DNA of 64,000 nt from Corynebacterium sp. HMSC036D02 (GCF_001836165.1 NZ_KV827675.1:1-64000), one strand, 5' to 3'. Shown: positions 43,211 to 53,961, counted from the first letter of the stretch. Notes: generated from the letters alone by a model not told the origin. Program-made: numbers and translations.

Positions 43211-44712
43211 TTGATGCCCTCCTTCTTGGCTTGGGCGAGGAGTTCTTGAGCTTCGTCGGTGTTGAACCATTGGCGGAAGGACTTCTTCGGCGGAACGGCA
43301 GTATCGCGTACCTCGGACCAACCAGACATGAACAGCGGCAGCTTGTCGATGACTCCGTTGAAACCACCGAGGACACGGCCGAGCGCCACCATGTGGGTGA
43401 TCTGGTTCCAAATCTTCGGGTTCTTCCACACCAGCTCCACGACCTGGAAGAGCTTCTCCTCGACCGGCGGGGTGGCGTGGGTGACCTTCTGGTAGCGGTT
43501 TTCCAGAATGACCTGGGAGAGCGGGATGCGCACCGGGCACACCTCATCGCAGCGGCCACACAGGGAGCAGGCGTAGGGCAAGCTTGCCGACGGATCGTTG
43601 TGGTCCTTCATGCCAGTCAGCTGCGGCGTCAGGGAGATGCCGATCGGGCCCGGGTAGACCGAGCCATAGGCGTGGCCGCCGGCGCGCTCGTAGACCGGGC
43701 AGACGTTCAGGCAGGCAGAGCAGCGAATGCACTTGAGTGCCTCGTGTCCCTTGGGGGAGGACAGTGCAGCGGTGCGGCCGTTATCCAGCAACACGATGTG
43801 GAAGTTCTGCGGGCCGTCACCTTCGGTCACGCCCGACCACATGGAGGTGTACGGGTTCATGCGCTCCGCGGTGGAGGAGCGCGGCAGCAGCTGCAGGAAG
43901 ACCTCGAGGTCCTGGAAAGTCGGGACCAGCTTCTCAATACCCATCACGGTAATGAGGGTCTCCGGCAGGGTCAGGCACATGCGGCCATTGCCCTCAGACT
44001 CCACGATGTTGATGGTGCCGGTTTCTGCCACACCGAAGTTGGCGCCGGAGATGGCGACCTTAGCCTTCATGAACTGCTCGCGCAGGAACTGGCGGGATGC
44101 TTCGGCCAGCTCCGCCGGCTCGGCCTTGAGGGAGTCATCCGTATTCGGCATCTTGTTGACAAAGATGTCACGGATCTCCGCGCGGTTGCGGTGAATAGCC
44201 GGGACCAGAATGTGGGAAGGCTTGTCCTCACCCAGCTGGACGATGAGCTCCGCCAGGTCAGTTTCCTGGGCGTGGATGCCGGCCTCTTCCAGGTGCTCGT
44301 TGAGAGCGATTTCCTGGGTAGCCATGGACTTAATCTTGACCACGTCGGTCTCACCGGTTTCGCGGATAAGCCCCTCGATGATCTCGTTGGCTTCCTTGGC
44401 GTCGCGTGCCCAGTGGACGATGCCTCCGCGCTTGGTCACCTGCTCTTCGAATTGGAGCAGCAGTTCGCCCATGCGCACGGCGACATCATCCTTGAGTGCA
44501 GAGCCGGCGTCGCGAAGCTGCTCCCAGTCCGGTGTTTCATCAACGGCGTGCTGGCGCTTGTCACGAATCGTGGTGGTGGCGTGGTGCAGGTTGCGGCGCT
44601 GGGTGGCGTTGTTGAGACCCACGTGAGCCAGCGGCACGAAGGCCTTCGATCCGCGCAGGTTGCCGTAGCCTTCTGGGGCGCGGGGAGGGGTGGTGTCGAG
44701 GAAGGAAGTCAT
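43207..44712 (-). CDS. lutB: Iron-sulfur lactate oxidation protein LutB
   Basis: 501 residues. The N-terminal two thirds are an LUD domain (GANFGVAETGTINIVESEGN). Then come two 4Fe-4S motifs, CIRCSACLNVCPVY and CSLCGRCDEVCPVRIP, and a C-terminal helical tail. Start ATG 44712 shares one base with the lutA stop (TAATG). Electrons from lactate are thought to pass through these clusters; the final acceptor is not shown here. Confidence 0.95.
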   Translation of the reverse strand: MTSFLDTTPPRAPEGYGNLRGSKAFVPLAHVGLNNATQRRNLHHATTTIRDKRQHAVDETPDWEQLRDAGSALKDDVAVRMGELLLQFEEQVTKRGGIVHWARDAKEANEIIEGLIRETGETDVVKIKSMATQEIALNEHLEEAGIHAQETDLAELIVQLGEDKPSHILVPAIHRNRAEIRDIFVNKMPNTDDSLKAEPAELAEASRQFLREQFMKAKVAISGANFGVAETGTINIVESEGNGRMCLTLPETLITVMGIEKLVPTFQDLEVFLQLLPRSSTAERMNPYTSMWSGVTEGDGPQNFHIVLLDNGRTAALSSPKGHEALKCIRCSACLNVCPVYERAGGHAYGSVYPGPIGISLTPQLTGMKDHNDPSASLPYACSLCGRCDEVCPVRIPLSQVILENRYQKVTHATPPVEEKLFQVVELVWKNPKIWNQITHMVALGRVLGGFNGVIDKLPLFMSGWSEVRDTAVPPKKSFRQWFNTDEAQELLAQAKKEGIK

Positions 44713-45497
44713 TAGAGCATCTTCTCCTTGGAGTAGGCCGCGGAGGTGGGAGTCCACGGGTGTTCCTTGGTGGAGGCGAGGATTTCCGCCAGGTGGATAG
44801 CGCGAACACCGGAGCGCTGGCGAGCCAAAGCGCCACCGATGTTCATCAGGCAGGAGGAGTCACCGCCGGTGACGTACTCGGCCTCGGTTTCGCGGATGTG
44901 GCGGGTCTTATCACCGACCATCGCTGCGGAAACCTCGGCGTTCTTGAGTGCAAAGGTGCCGCCGAAACCACAGCATTCTTCTGCATTAGGCAGCGGGGCG
45001 AGGTCGATTCCTTCGACCTCCTTAAGAAGCTGGTAGGGGCGGTCACCCAACTTGAGGAAGCGCAGGCCGTGGCAGGAGGGGTGGTAGGTCACGCGGTGCG
45101 GGAAGAAAGCGCCGACGTTGGTGACACCGGCGACGTCGACAAGAAACTCCGGCAAGTCCAGGGTCTTGCCGGCTGCCTTCTTGGCGCCGTCCACATCAGC
45201 GGAGGTGCCGAAGCGGTCCGCGATCATCTCGTGCTGCTCGCGCACGGCGCCCACGCAGGAGCCGGAGGCAGAAACCACGTAATCAATGGAGGGATCCGCG
45301 AAGGCGTCCGCATAGGTGCGGATCATGCCCAAGGTCTGCTCCTGGTAGCCGGTGTTGATGTGCATCTGGCCGCAACAAGTCTGTTCCTCGGGGAAGACGA
45401 CGTCGTAGCCCAGGCGGGAGAGGATCAGGGCCGTGGCCTTGTGGGCATCGGGGAAAAGTGAGTCACCGATGCAGGTGGAAAACAATGCTATTCGCAT
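44712..45497 (-). CDS. lutA: Cysteine-rich lactate oxidation protein LutA
   Basis: 261 residues with two CCG domains: EEQTCCGQMHINTG (about 55-68) and EECCGFGGTFA (about 185-195), plus YHPSCHGLR between them. These Cys-rich repeats bind an iron-sulfur cluster in the lactate and glycolate oxidase families. ATG 45497 follows AAGGAG by 9 bases; the upstream frame to 45548 is not used. First gene of lutABC. Confidence 0.95.
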   Translation of the reverse strand: MRIALFSTCIGDSLFPDAHKATALILSRLGYDVVFPEEQTCCGQMHINTGYQEQTLGMIRTYADAFADPSIDYVVSASGSCVGAVREQHEMIADRFGTSADVDGAKKAAGKTLDLPEFLVDVAGVTNVGAFFPHRVTYHPSCHGLRFLKLGDRPYQLLKEVEGIDLAPLPNAEECCGFGGTFALKNAEVSAAMVGDKTRHIRETEAEYVTGGDSSCLMNIGGALARQRSGVRAIHLAEILASTKEHPWTPTSAAYSKEKML

Positions 45498-45747
45498 TTG
45501 TGAGCGCTCCTTAATCTGCCTCCATGTGGCTTGTCCCGTGCTGTGCACAGCGGAGTTGTGCTCGGATGCGCGCTACCAGGACAGCCGCACTGGGCATTTT
45601 TCGAGTGTGTACCTTTGAGCCTACCGCCCAAAACTCACATTATCGACACGGGATTACCCCTCCTACCTGGCTTTTTATCGCAACACTAATGTTGTGAAAT
45701 TCCTAACGTGCGGTGATGGTCGCAGCGGTCGCGGCCGATATGAGGCA
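45498..45747. promoter_or_regulatory. lutABC promoter region with palindrome
   Basis: The gap between lldP and lutA. CAACA-CTAA-TGTTG at 45681-45694 is an inverted repeat about 190 bases upstream of lutA and could bind a lactate-responsive regulator. No gene is seen. Confidence 0.5.
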
Positions 45748-45787
45748 ACCCCCAGACTGGGCGATGAAGACGCCCGAATCTGGGGGT
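45748..45787 (-). terminator. Terminator of the lactate permease gene
   Basis: Outer stem ACCCCCAGA / TCTGGGGGT and inner stem GGGCG / CGCCC, 35 bases beyond the stop. Implies lutABC has its own promoter. Confidence 0.8.
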
Positions 45788-45821
45788 AGTTAGTGGTGTA
45801 GAACTTTATGGCTAAATCCTT

Positions 45822-47474
45822 TTAGGGGACCAAGAAGCCCAGCACGTTGGTCATGAGGAAGACGATGACGCACACGACGGCGAGGAAGGCCACGGAGTAG
45901 CCCACGACCGCCTTGAAGATGCGGGATTCCTCGCCCTCCATCTGCACGGCGGTGGCGGCGATGGCCAGTGACTGCGGGGAGATCATCTTGCCCACAACGC
46001 CACCGGAGGTATTGGCGGCCAGCATGAGGTCCGGATTGACGCCGATGCGCTCGGCGGCGGTGACCTGCAGGTTGGCAAAGAGTGCGTTGGCGGAGGTATC
46101 CGAGCCGGTGACGGCGGTGCCGATCCAGCCCAGGACGGGGGAGAAGAGCGCGAAGATGCCGCCGACAGAAGCCACGAACTGGCCGATGGAGATGGTTTGG
46201 CCGGAGTAGTTCATGGTGTAGGCCAGTGCGAGGACCAGGATGATGGTCAGCGCGGAGAACTTCATGCGGGAGACAACCTCGCCGAACTTGGTCAGCGGCG
46301 CGGAGGCGTCCAGCTTGTAGCGGCCGTTCTCGTTGAAGGTCATGTAGATAAGGGCCACGATGATGCCGGAAATCAGCAGTAGGGTTCCCGGGTTGCCCAG
46401 CACGTTGAACGTGAAGGCGGTGTCCATGGCGTGGCCTTCGGCGTCGAAGACGGTGCCGTCGAGAAGCGGCCAGGCAACGTTGACCTGGAGGAAGCCGAAG
46501 ATGGCCGGCCATGCGGTGGCGATGGCGAAGACAGCGGTGACCACGGCATAGGGCAGCAGGGCCATCCAAATGCGGCTGCCGTTGAGATCCGTGACCTCCT
46601 CCTGGGCGGGCAGCTCCATGCGCTCGCGCAGGCTGTCGACACCCTTGGGCTTCCACACACGCAGGAAGATGAAGCCCGCGCCGAGGGAGACGATGCAGGC
46701 CACGACGTTGGTGAGCTGGTAGGCGAAGAAGGTAGCCGCGGCCCACTGGGCAATGGCGAAGGAGATGCCGATGACGGCCGCGGCGGGGCCGGCCTCCTTA
46801 ACACCGCGCATGCCGTCAAGGATAAAGAGGATGAAGAAAGGCACGACGGCGGCAATGAGCAGGACCTGGAGGGAAATCAACGCGGCGATGTCAGCGGTCT
46901 GCTCGGCGGTGCGCCCGCCGACCGAGCCCGCGGTGGTGACTGGGATGCCCACCGCGCCGAAGGCCACGGGCGCGGTGTTGGCAATGAGGACGGTGGTGGC
47001 TGCCTTGAGAGGCTTCACTCCTAGCACCAGGATCATGGTCGCCGTAATCGCGACGGGAGCGCCGAAGCCAGCCAGGGCTTCCAGCAGGCCACCGAAGCAG
47101 AAGGCGATGAGGATGGCCTGGATGCGGATATCGCCGTCGCCTAGGAGGTCGAAGGTCTTGCGCAGGTCCTCGAAGCGGCCGGAGGCCACGGTGACTTCGT
47201 AGAACCAGATGGCGGTGATGATCACCCAGACGATGGGGAAGAGGCCAAAGAGTCCGCCGCGCACCGCGGAGGACAGGGCCATGCCGGTGGGCATGTCCAT
47301 GCCAAAGACTGCGATGAGGAGTGCCACGAGAAGCGCTACCGCACCCGAGGTATGGGCGCGGGCCTTGAGGCCCAAGAGCATGATGAAGAACGCGATGAGC
47401 GGCAGCGTGGACACCAGCGCGGTAAGCCCCACGTTGCCAGCAATGGCGTCGGTGGTGATGTTGAAGGTTGACAT
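45822..47474 (-). CDS. lldP: L-lactate permease, LctP family
   Basis: 550 residues with about 12-14 hydrophobic segments. Family motifs include LIAFCFGGLLEALAGFGAPVAI (about 110-132) and NTSGGVVGKMISPQSLAIA near residue 490, the latter typical of LctP/GlcA. It imports lactate (perhaps also glycolate) with protons. Start ATG 47474 is preferred over the read-through to 47534. It lies directly upstream of lutABC on the same strand, which fits import followed by oxidation, although a terminator separates the two units. Confidence 0.93.
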   Translation of the reverse strand: MSTFNITTDAIAGNVGLTALVSTLPLIAFFIMLLGLKARAHTSGAVALLVALLIAVFGMDMPTGMALSSAVRGGLFGLFPIVWVIITAIWFYEVTVASGRFEDLRKTFDLLGDGDIRIQAILIAFCFGGLLEALAGFGAPVAITATMILVLGVKPLKAATTVLIANTAPVAFGAVGIPVTTAGSVGGRTAEQTADIAALISLQVLLIAAVVPFFILFILDGMRGVKEAGPAAAVIGISFAIAQWAAATFFAYQLTNVVACIVSLGAGFIFLRVWKPKGVDSLRERMELPAQEEVTDLNGSRIWMALLPYAVVTAVFAIATAWPAIFGFLQVNVAWPLLDGTVFDAEGHAMDTAFTFNVLGNPGTLLLISGIIVALIYMTFNENGRYKLDASAPLTKFGEVVSRMKFSALTIILVLALAYTMNYSGQTISIGQFVASVGGIFALFSPVLGWIGTAVTGSDTSANALFANLQVTAAERIGVNPDLMLAANTSGGVVGKMISPQSLAIAATAVQMEGEESRIFKAVVGYSVAFLAVVCVIVFLMTNVLGFLVP

Positions 47475-47567
47475 AAATCTCAATTCCAGTTGGCTCCCGC
47501 TGGCGTCCTCGTGGAGATCCCCAGGATGCGGCACCGCATGTTTCGGCCGAGCGAGAGGGCGAAAGAT

Positions 47568-47579
47568 TGAATCGATTCA
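47568..47579. promoter_or_regulatory. Perfect palindrome in the lldP-argS promoter region
   Basis: TGAATCGATTCA, 94 bases upstream of lldP. The direct repeat GATAGCGCCT follows at 47580-47589 and recurs at 47670-47679, exactly 90 bases apart. Confidence 0.5.
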
Positions 47580-47710
47580 GATAGCGCCTTTTAGGGTAGA
47601 ACTTGGCGCTTCGCTGTGCTGCATTGTTCACCCGATGGGGGTGAGTGACCTTGCTAACGTCTGAGACCTGATAGCGCCTCCAAGCGGCGGAGACGATAGA
47701 CTTTGGCCCT

Positions 47711-49372
47711 ATGAATCCTGAAGATCTTTCCGTCCTGATCAAGAACACTGCCGCCGCCGTGCTCACCGAGCATGAGCTGGACTCCTCCGTCCTGCCGGAG
47801 ACCGTGAGCGTGGAGCGCCCGCGCAACCCGGAGCACGGCGATTACGCCACCAACCTGGCACTCCAGGTGGCCAAGAAGGCCGGCACCCAGCCCCGCGAGC
47901 TGGCGCAGTGGCTGGCGGATGCCCTCGCCGGCAATGACGCCATCGATGAGGCCTCCATCGCGGGCCCGGGATTCCTTAATATTCGCCTCGCTGCCGCAGC
48001 GCAGGGCGCCATCGTGGCCCAGGTCCTCAACGCCGGCGCAGCCTTCGGCAGCAACACCACCTACCAGGGCAAGAAGATCAACCTGGAGTTCGTCTCCGCG
48101 AACCCGACTGGCCCGATCCATCTGGGTGGCACCCGCTGGGCCGCCGTGGGTGACTCACTCGGCCGCGTGCTCGAGGCCTCCGGCGCGGACGTGACTCGCG
48201 AATACTACTTCAACGATCACGGCGGACAGATCGACCGTTTTGCTCGCTCCCTCGTGGCCGCGGCCAAGGGCGAGCCCACCCCGGAGGATGGCTACGGCGG
48301 AGACTACATCAAGGACATCGCGCAGGCGGTAGTGGAGAAGAAACCGCAGGCTCTCGAGGGCAGCGATGCCGAGGTCCAGGAGAACTTCCGCGCTGACGGC
48401 GTGGAGATGATGTTTGCCCAGATCAAGGAGTCACTCCACGAGTTTGGCGTGGACTTCGACGTGTATTTCCACGAGAATTCTCTCTTCGAATCCGGTGCCG
48501 TGGAGAAGGCTATCCAGACGCTCAAGGACAACGGCAAGCTCTACGAAGCCGAGGGTGCATGGTGGCTGAAGTCCACCGAGTACGGCGATGACAAGGACCG
48601 CGTGGTCATCAAATCCGATGGCAACGCCGCCTACATCGCCGGTGATATTGCCTACGTGGCCGATAAGTTCGACCGCGGCCACGACCTGGCCATCTACATG
48701 CTGGGCGCGGACCACCACGGTTACATCGCCCGCCTGCGCGCCTCGGCCCAGGCCCTGGGCTATGACCCGGAGGCCGTCGAAGTCCTGATCGGCCAGATGG
48801 TCAACCTGGTCCGCGATGGCCAGGCAGTCAAGATGTCGAAGCGTGCCGGCACCGTCATCACCCTTGATGACCTTGTCGAGGCCATTGGCGTCGACGGCGC
48901 CCGCTACTCCCTGGTGCGCTCCTCCGTGGATTCCAGCCTGGACATCGACTTGGGCCTGTGGGCTTCGCAGTCGGCGGATAACCCGGTCTACTACGTGCAG
49001 TACGGCCATGCTCGCATTTGCTCCATCCTGCGCAAGGCAGCAGAGCTGGGCTTCGACACCGCCGCGCTTGGCGACGCCCCCCTCGACCTCCTCACCCACG
49101 ACAAGGAGGGCGACCTCATCCGCACCCTGGGCGAGTTCCCGGAGGTTGTGGCCACCGCCGCCACGCTGCGCGAACCGCACCGCATCGCGCGCTATGCCGA
49201 GGAGCTTGCCGCCGTGTTCCACCGCTTCTATGACCAGTGCCAGGTGCTGCCAAAGGCCGGTGAAGAGACAGAGCCGATTCACTCTGCACGCCTCGCCTTG
49301 GCCAGTGCCACCCGCCAGGTCATGTCCAATGCCTTGACCATGGTCGGGGTCAGCGCACCGGAGAAGATGTAA
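47711..49372 (+). CDS. argS: Arginyl-tRNA synthetase
   Basis: Charges tRNA-Arg. 553 residues, class I synthetase. The HIGH-equivalent is in [15 protein letters not shown] (about 119-133) and the KMSKS-equivalent is KMSKRAG (about 376-382). The N-terminal additional domain (1-85) and the anticodon-binding C-terminus (from about 430) are complete. A TAGACT hexamer ends 8 bases before the ATG, so the message is leaderless. It opens the argS-lysA-hom-thrB block conserved in corynebacteria; lysA follows after 12 bases. Confidence 0.97.
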   Translation: MNPEDLSVLIKNTAAAVLTEHELDSSVLPETVSVERPRNPEHGDYATNLALQVAKKAGTQPRELAQWLADALAGNDAIDEASIAGPGFLNIRLAAAAQGAIVAQVLNAGAAFGSNTTYQGKKINLEFVSANPTGPIHLGGTRWAAVGDSLGRVLEASGADVTREYYFNDHGGQIDRFARSLVAAAKGEPTPEDGYGGDYIKDIAQAVVEKKPQALEGSDAEVQENFRADGVEMMFAQIKESLHEFGVDFDVYFHENSLFESGAVEKAIQTLKDNGKLYEAEGAWWLKSTEYGDDKDRVVIKSDGNAAYIAGDIAYVADKFDRGHDLAIYMLGADHHGYIARLRASAQALGYDPEAVEVLIGQMVNLVRDGQAVKMSKRAGTVITLDDLVEAIGVDGARYSLVRSSVDSSLDIDLGLWASQSADNPVYYVQYGHARICSILRKAAELGFDTAALGDAPLDLLTHDKEGDLIRTLGEFPEVVATAATLREPHRIARYAEELAAVFHRFYDQCQVLPKAGEETEPIHSARLALASATRQVMSNALTMVGVSAPEKM

Positions 49373-49384
49373 GAAAAGGTATCG

Positions 49385-50722
49385 ATGACTGATTTCAATT
49401 CTCTTCCGGCCCACGTATGGCCGCGCAACGCCGCTCGAGGCTCCGATGGTGTGGTCTCGATTGGTGGCGTTTCCCTGACCGAGCTGGCTGAAGAATACGG
49501 CACCCCGCTCTATGTTTTCGATGAGCAGGACTTCCGCTCGCGCTGCCGGGACATGGCCCAGGCCTTCGGCGGCCCTGACCACGTGCACTATGCCTCCAAG
49601 GCTTTCATTACCAAGCGCATCGTGCGCTGGGTCGATGAGGAGGGCCTGTGTCTTGACGTGGCCTCCCTCAACGAGGCCAAGCTGGCGCTTGCCGCGGACT
49701 TCCCGTCGGAGCGCATGACCGCGCACGGCAATAACAAGGAAGACGAGTACCTCGAACTGTGCGTAAACGAGGGCATTGGCCATGTGGTGCTGGATAACGC
49801 GTCGGAGCTCTCGCGCCTCAACAGCATCGCTGCGGCCGCCGGCCGTGTGCAGCCGGTGATGATCCGCGTGAAGCCTGGCGTGGATGCCCACACGCACGAA
49901 TTCATCGCCACGGCTCACGAGGATCAAAAGTTCGGCATCTCCCTGTCCACCGGCGCCGCTTTCGATGTCGCTCGCACGGTGCTGGAATCCGCGAACCTTA
50001 AGCTCGTGGGCTTGCACTGCCACGTGGGCTCCTCAGTGTTTAACGCCGATGGCTTCAAGTTGGCAGCCGAGCGCGTGCTGAGCCTGTACAAGCGCATCCA
50101 CTCCGAGCTCGGAGTTGCCCTCGAGGAACTGGACTTGGGCGGCGGCTTCGGCATTCCCTACATGGAATACGAGGAAGCCCTCGACGTCGCCACGCTGGCC
50201 AAGGACCTGCTCGACGCCGTGGAGCGCACCGCTACCGAGCTCGGTATCAAGCCGCCCTTCGTGCTGGTGGAGCCCGGCCGCTCTTTGGTGGGCGCCTCCG
50301 CGGTCACCGTCTACCGCGTGGGCACGGTCAAGGATGTGGAGACCGGCAAGGCGGATCTGCCGATGCGCCGCTACCTCTCCGTGGACGGTGGCATGTCCGA
50401 TAACATCCGGCCGGCGCTCTATGGCTCGGAGTACGACGTGCGCGTGGTCAACCGCCACACCCAGGGTGAGCCGGTGGATTCGCGCATTGTGGGCTTCCAC
50501 TGCGAGTCCGGTGACATTCTGGTCAACGAGCGCCGTTTCCCCTCGGATATCACTACCGGGGATCTCCTCGCTTTCGCCACCACCGGTGCCTATCAGTACA
50601 TGATGGCCTCGCGCTATAACGGTGCTTTGCGCCCGGCGGTCGTCTCCGTGCGTGACGGCAAAGCCTCGCTCATGCTGCGCCGGGAAACGGTGGAGGACTT
50701 GCTGGCGTTGGACGTCGACTAG
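49385..50722 (+). CDS. lysA: Diaminopimelate decarboxylase
   Basis: Makes lysine from meso-diaminopimelate, the last step of lysine synthesis. 445 residues, PLP enzyme of the alanine-racemase fold. The PLP lysine is in [28 protein letters not shown] and EPGRSLVG bind the cofactor. The substrate-binding region [13 protein letters not shown] supplies the catalytic Cys. It forms an operon with argS, as is established in C. glutamicum. A terminator follows at 50764-50794. Confidence 0.97.
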   Translation: MTDFNSLPAHVWPRNAARGSDGVVSIGGVSLTELAEEYGTPLYVFDEQDFRSRCRDMAQAFGGPDHVHYASKAFITKRIVRWVDEEGLCLDVASLNEAKLALAADFPSERMTAHGNNKEDEYLELCVNEGIGHVVLDNASELSRLNSIAAAAGRVQPVMIRVKPGVDAHTHEFIATAHEDQKFGISLSTGAAFDVARTVLESANLKLVGLHCHVGSSVFNADGFKLAAERVLSLYKRIHSELGVALEELDLGGGFGIPYMEYEEALDVATLAKDLLDAVERTATELGIKPPFVLVEPGRSLVGASAVTVYRVGTVKDVETGKADLPMRRYLSVDGGMSDNIRPALYGSEYDVRVVNRHTQGEPVDSRIVGFHCESGDILVNERRFPSDITTGDLLAFATTGAYQYMMASRYNGALRPAVVSVRDGKASLMLRRETVEDLLALDVD

Positions 50723-50763
50723 CGCGGCGTTGCCACAGCTCACCGCATTTTATTCACAAAGAC

Positions 50764-50794
50764 ATGGCCGGTCGCACGTTGTGCCGGCCATTTT
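50764..50794 (+). terminator. Terminator or attenuator between lysA and hom
   Basis: ATGGCCGG / CCGGCCAT stem (8 bp, extended by GCAC / GTGC) followed by TTTTGT, 41 bases after the lysA stop. It ends the argS-lysA transcript before the hom promoter. Confidence 0.85.
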
Positions 50795-50803
50795 GTATAG
50801 AAA

Positions 50804-50825
50804 TAGACAGCTCGTTCTGTATAGT
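50804..50825 (+). promoter_or_regulatory. hom promoter with possible McbR-like site
   Basis: A clear -10 hexamer TATAGT is at 50820-50825, about 48 bases before the hom ATG. Directly upstream, TAGAC-AGCTCG-TTCTG resembles the McbR operator TAGAC-N6-GTCTA known from C. glutamicum methionine/threonine genes, with a degenerate second half. The regulatory reading is tentative. Confidence 0.5.
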
Positions 50826-50873
50826 GATGGGCTAGCACGTAAGAATCTTTCGCAATTTCAACAAGGGGACACC

Positions 50874-52199
50874 ATGACGACGACGAACCGTAGCAAGAAG
50901 CCCGAAGGCGAACCCGTAGGAATCGCGCTGCTTGGATTTGGCACCGTGGGCGCCGAGGTTTTCCGCCTCGTGCAGGAGAACGCTGACGCTTTTGCGCACC
51001 GCATCGGCGGCCCCGTGGAGATCCGCGGCGTCGCCGTGCACAACAAGAACAAGTTGCGCCCGGGCGTGCCGGCGGAGCTGCTGACCGACGACGCCAAGGC
51101 GCTTGTCCTGCGCGATGATATCGACCTCGTCGTCGAGGTCATCGGCGGCATTGATTTCCCGCGCGAGCTCGTCCTCGCAGCCCTCAATGCCGGCAAGTCC
51201 GTGGTTACCGCCAACAAGGCTCTCGTGGCCGCGCACGCGGATGAGCTCGCTGAGGCCGCCGACCGCGCCGACGTTGATCTGTACTTCGAGGCCGCCGTGG
51301 CCGCCGCCATTCCGGTCGTCGGCATGCTGCGCCGCTCCCTAGCCGGTGACAAGATCCAGCGCATCTCCGGAATCGTCAACGGCACCACGAACTTCATCCT
51401 GGACGCCATGGAGTCCACCGGCGCCTCCTATGAGGACGCACTGGCTGAGGCCACGCGCCTGGGCTATGCGGAGGCCGATCCTACCGCTGACGTGGAGGGC
51501 CACGACGCCGCCTCCAAGGCCGCCATCCTGGCATCCCTGGGTTTCTACACCCGCCTGACCTTCGACGATGTTTATTGCGAGGGTATTTCCAAGATCACCG
51601 CGGATGACATTAAGGCTGCTAATCAGGCTGGCTACTCTATCAAGCTGCTGGCTATCTGCGAGCGCCTCGTCGATGAGGAGACCGGTGCGGAATCCGTCAA
51701 CGCCCGCGTGCACCCGACCTTGGTGCCGAAGGAGCACCCGCTGGCTTCGGTCAGCCAGTCCTACAACGCCATCTTCGTCGAGGCAGAGGCCGCTGGCTCG
51801 CTGATGTTCTACGGCAACGGCGCCGGCGGTAACCCCACGGCATCTGCTGTGCTGGGTGATGTCATCGGTGCGGCACGCAACATTGTCCACGGCGGCCGTG
51901 CGCCGGGGGAGAACACCTACGCCAACCTACCTATTGCGGAGTTCGGAGAAGTGGAAACTCGTTATCACGTCGACATGGAAGTTGAAGACCGCACCGGCGT
52001 GCTCTCCGCCATCTCCGGTGTCTTTGCCCGCCACGGGGTCTCCCTGCGCACCGTGCGCCAGGAAGACGGCGATGCTACCGCTCGCCTCATTGTGGTCACC
52101 CACGCGGCGAAGGAAGCAGTCCTCGAGGATATCGTCGCCGCCCTTGGAGAGCTCGATGAGGTCAAGGCCGTTCACTCCGTCATCCGCCTGGGCGTCTAA
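50874..52199 (+). CDS. hom: Homoserine dehydrogenase
   Basis: Reduces aspartate semialdehyde to homoserine, the branch to threonine and methionine. 441 residues: NAD(P)-binding domain (GFGTVGAEV), catalytic domain ([13 protein letters not shown], about 170), and a C-terminal ACT domain (about 355-441, [19 protein letters not shown]), the site of threonine feedback inhibition in this family. The ATG at 50874 follows AAGGGGAC; the frame upstream overlaps lysA and is not used. thrB follows after 17 bases. Confidence 0.97.
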   Translation: MTTTNRSKKPEGEPVGIALLGFGTVGAEVFRLVQENADAFAHRIGGPVEIRGVAVHNKNKLRPGVPAELLTDDAKALVLRDDIDLVVEVIGGIDFPRELVLAALNAGKSVVTANKALVAAHADELAEAADRADVDLYFEAAVAAAIPVVGMLRRSLAGDKIQRISGIVNGTTNFILDAMESTGASYEDALAEATRLGYAEADPTADVEGHDAASKAAILASLGFYTRLTFDDVYCEGISKITADDIKAANQAGYSIKLLAICERLVDEETGAESVNARVHPTLVPKEHPLASVSQSYNAIFVEAEAAGSLMFYGNGAGGNPTASAVLGDVIGAARNIVHGGRAPGENTYANLPIAEFGEVETRYHVDMEVEDRTGVLSAISGVFARHGVSLRTVRQEDGDATARLIVVTHAAKEAVLEDIVAALGELDEVKAVHSVIRLGV

Positions 52200-52216
52200 G
52201 GGGCTTAGGTACAACA

Positions 52217-53140
52217 ATGAGTATCGATATCGAAGTAGGCACCAAGGTCACCGTCCAGGTTCCCGCCTCCTCGGCCAACCTGGGGCCGGGCTACGACACC
52301 CTCGGCATCGCGCTGAGCCTCTACGACACCGTAGAGGTAGAGGTTACCCGCTCTGGCCTCGAGGTAGAGATCTTCGGCGAGGGTGCCGATGAGCTGCCGC
52401 GCGACGGCTCCCACCTCGTGGTCAAGGCCATCCGTTCCGCACTCAAGGCCGCCGACGTCGAAGTCTCTGGCCTGCGCGTGGTGTGCACGAATAGCATCCC
52501 GCAGTCCCGCGGCTTGGGCTCCTCGGCCTCTGCCGCGGTGGCCGGCGTGGCCGCGGGCAACGGCTTGGCTGGATTCCCACTCTCCGAAGAGCAGGTTGTG
52601 CAGCTGTCATCTGCCTTCGAAGGCCACCCGGATAATGCTGCGGCCTCCGTGTTAGGCAATGCTGTGGTCTCTTGGACCACCGTGCCTGTCGACGGCCGCT
52701 CGCTTCCGGAGTACCGCGCCGCCACCTTAGAGGTGCACCCGAGCATCAAGGCGACGGCCTTGGTCCCGGACTTCCATGCCTCGACGCAGGCAGTGCGCCG
52801 CGTGCTGCCCTCGCACGTCACCCATGCCGACGCCGCCTTCAACGTCTCCCGCACCGCAGTGAACGTGGCGGCGCTGACGGCCTATCCGGACCTGCTGTGG
52901 GAGGGCACCCGCGACCGCCTGCACCAGCCTTATCGCGCTGACGTGCTGCCGGTTACCGCGGAGTGGGTCAACCGCCTGCGCAACCGCGGCTATGCCGCCT
53001 ACTTGTCGGGCGCCGGCCCTACCGTCATGGTCCTGCACACCGAGCCCATCGAGGAAGCCATCCTCGATGACGCCCGCGAACAGAACCTGCGCGTGCTGGA
53101 GCTGGAGGTCGCCGGGCCGGTCTCCGTCGAGCGTGGCTAG
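52217..53140 (+). CDS. thrB: Homoserine kinase
   Basis: Phosphorylates homoserine on the way to threonine. 307 residues of the GHMP kinase family. [14 protein letters not shown] (about 15-28) and the phosphate loop [14 protein letters not shown] (about 97-110) are intact, as is the C-terminal GAGPTVMVL. It is co-transcribed with hom. The convergent arnR stop is only five bases away, and no terminator is visible between them. Confidence 0.96.
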   Translation: MSIDIEVGTKVTVQVPASSANLGPGYDTLGIALSLYDTVEVEVTRSGLEVEIFGEGADELPRDGSHLVVKAIRSALKAADVEVSGLRVVCTNSIPQSRGLGSSASAAVAGVAAGNGLAGFPLSEEQVVQLSSAFEGHPDNAAASVLGNAVVSWTTVPVDGRSLPEYRAATLEVHPSIKATALVPDFHASTQAVRRVLPSHVTHADAAFNVSRTAVNVAALTAYPDLLWEGTRDRLHQPYRADVLPVTAEWVNRLRNRGYAAYLSGAGPTVMVLHTEPIEEAILDDAREQNLRVLELEVAGPVSVERG

Positions 53141-53145
53141 GCTAG

Positions 53146-53844
53146 TTAGCTGGACTTTTCCACACTGATCCGGCACACACCGTTGCCGGACTTGGGGATG
53201 AGCTTCAGGTTTAACCGACCGCCGGAATCGGCAGCCGCCTGCTCTAAGTAGCCATCGTGGATGGCGCAGACGAAGGGGGAGGGCTCTACACCGGCGGTCA
53301 CAAAGGGGCAGGCGTTCAGCTCCACGTCGGTGCGGCCCTCCTGGTCGAATTGCTCGGCCGAGGTTACCGGGTCAAAGCCCATATCGCGCATGGTTTGGTA
53401 GAGCGGTGCCAGCGCCTCAGCGCCGTGGCTGCTGGCCGCGGCCTTAGCCCATGCGCGGCCGATCTCTCGTGCTTGTTCGGAAGAATAATCATTGAGTTGA
53501 TTTTTATCCGCGAGCGCTTTGACTAACACGCTAATCAGCGTGACGTATTCTTCCGCCACCGAACGGTTGTCGGGTACCCGCACTTGGAAGATCAGGGAGG
53601 GGCGCCCACGCCCTTTCGCTGGGGCAGTGACTACCCGCACCGCCCCGGCTCCGACGAGTTCGTCCAGATGCCCGCGCGCTGTGTTAACGTGCATGCCCAT
53701 TTTCTTAGCAATTGCTGCGGCCCGCGCTCCTTGCGGGAACGTCTGTAGAACCGAGAGGACTTCGCGCTGCTTGGGGGAGAGCCTCATCGTGTCAGGAAAT
53801 AGCTCGCTAGATGAGCGAGGACTATGGGTAGACATTGTGGACAT
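53146..53844 (-). CDS. arnR: ArnR-type repressor of nitrate respiration genes
   Basis: 232 residues. The N-terminal winged helix-turn-helix (about 20-90: LSPKQREVLSVLQTFPQG, KKMGMHVNTARGHLDEL) precedes an effector domain. That domain contains three Cys in NACPF, FVCAIHDG and GVCRIS, suitable for an iron-sulfur cluster. C. glutamicum ArnR, encoded at the same place after hom-thrB, is an iron-sulfur repressor of narKGHJI and hmp that responds to nitric oxide. ATG 53844 follows AAGGAGC by about 9 bases. The narGHJI genes are on the same strand but 5.6 kb upstream, with mod and nirK genes between. Confidence 0.88.
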   Translation of the reverse strand: MSTMSTHSPRSSSELFPDTMRLSPKQREVLSVLQTFPQGARAAAIAKKMGMHVNTARGHLDELVGAGAVRVVTAPAKGRGRPSLIFQVRVPDNRSVAEEYVTLISVLVKALADKNQLNDYSSEQAREIGRAWAKAAASSHGAEALAPLYQTMRDMGFDPVTSAEQFDQEGRTDVELNACPFVTAGVEPSPFVCAIHDGYLEQAAADSGGRLNLKLIPKSGNGVCRISVEKSS

Positions 53845-53961
53845 GGACTGTAGCTCCTTGGTAAACGCTACGAGGATCCTACATCCACTCCGTCGAATTT
53901 CTACTATCGTGGTGAGTTTAAATACCGAGATCTTCCTCACGACGTGGGCAGACCCAGTAGA

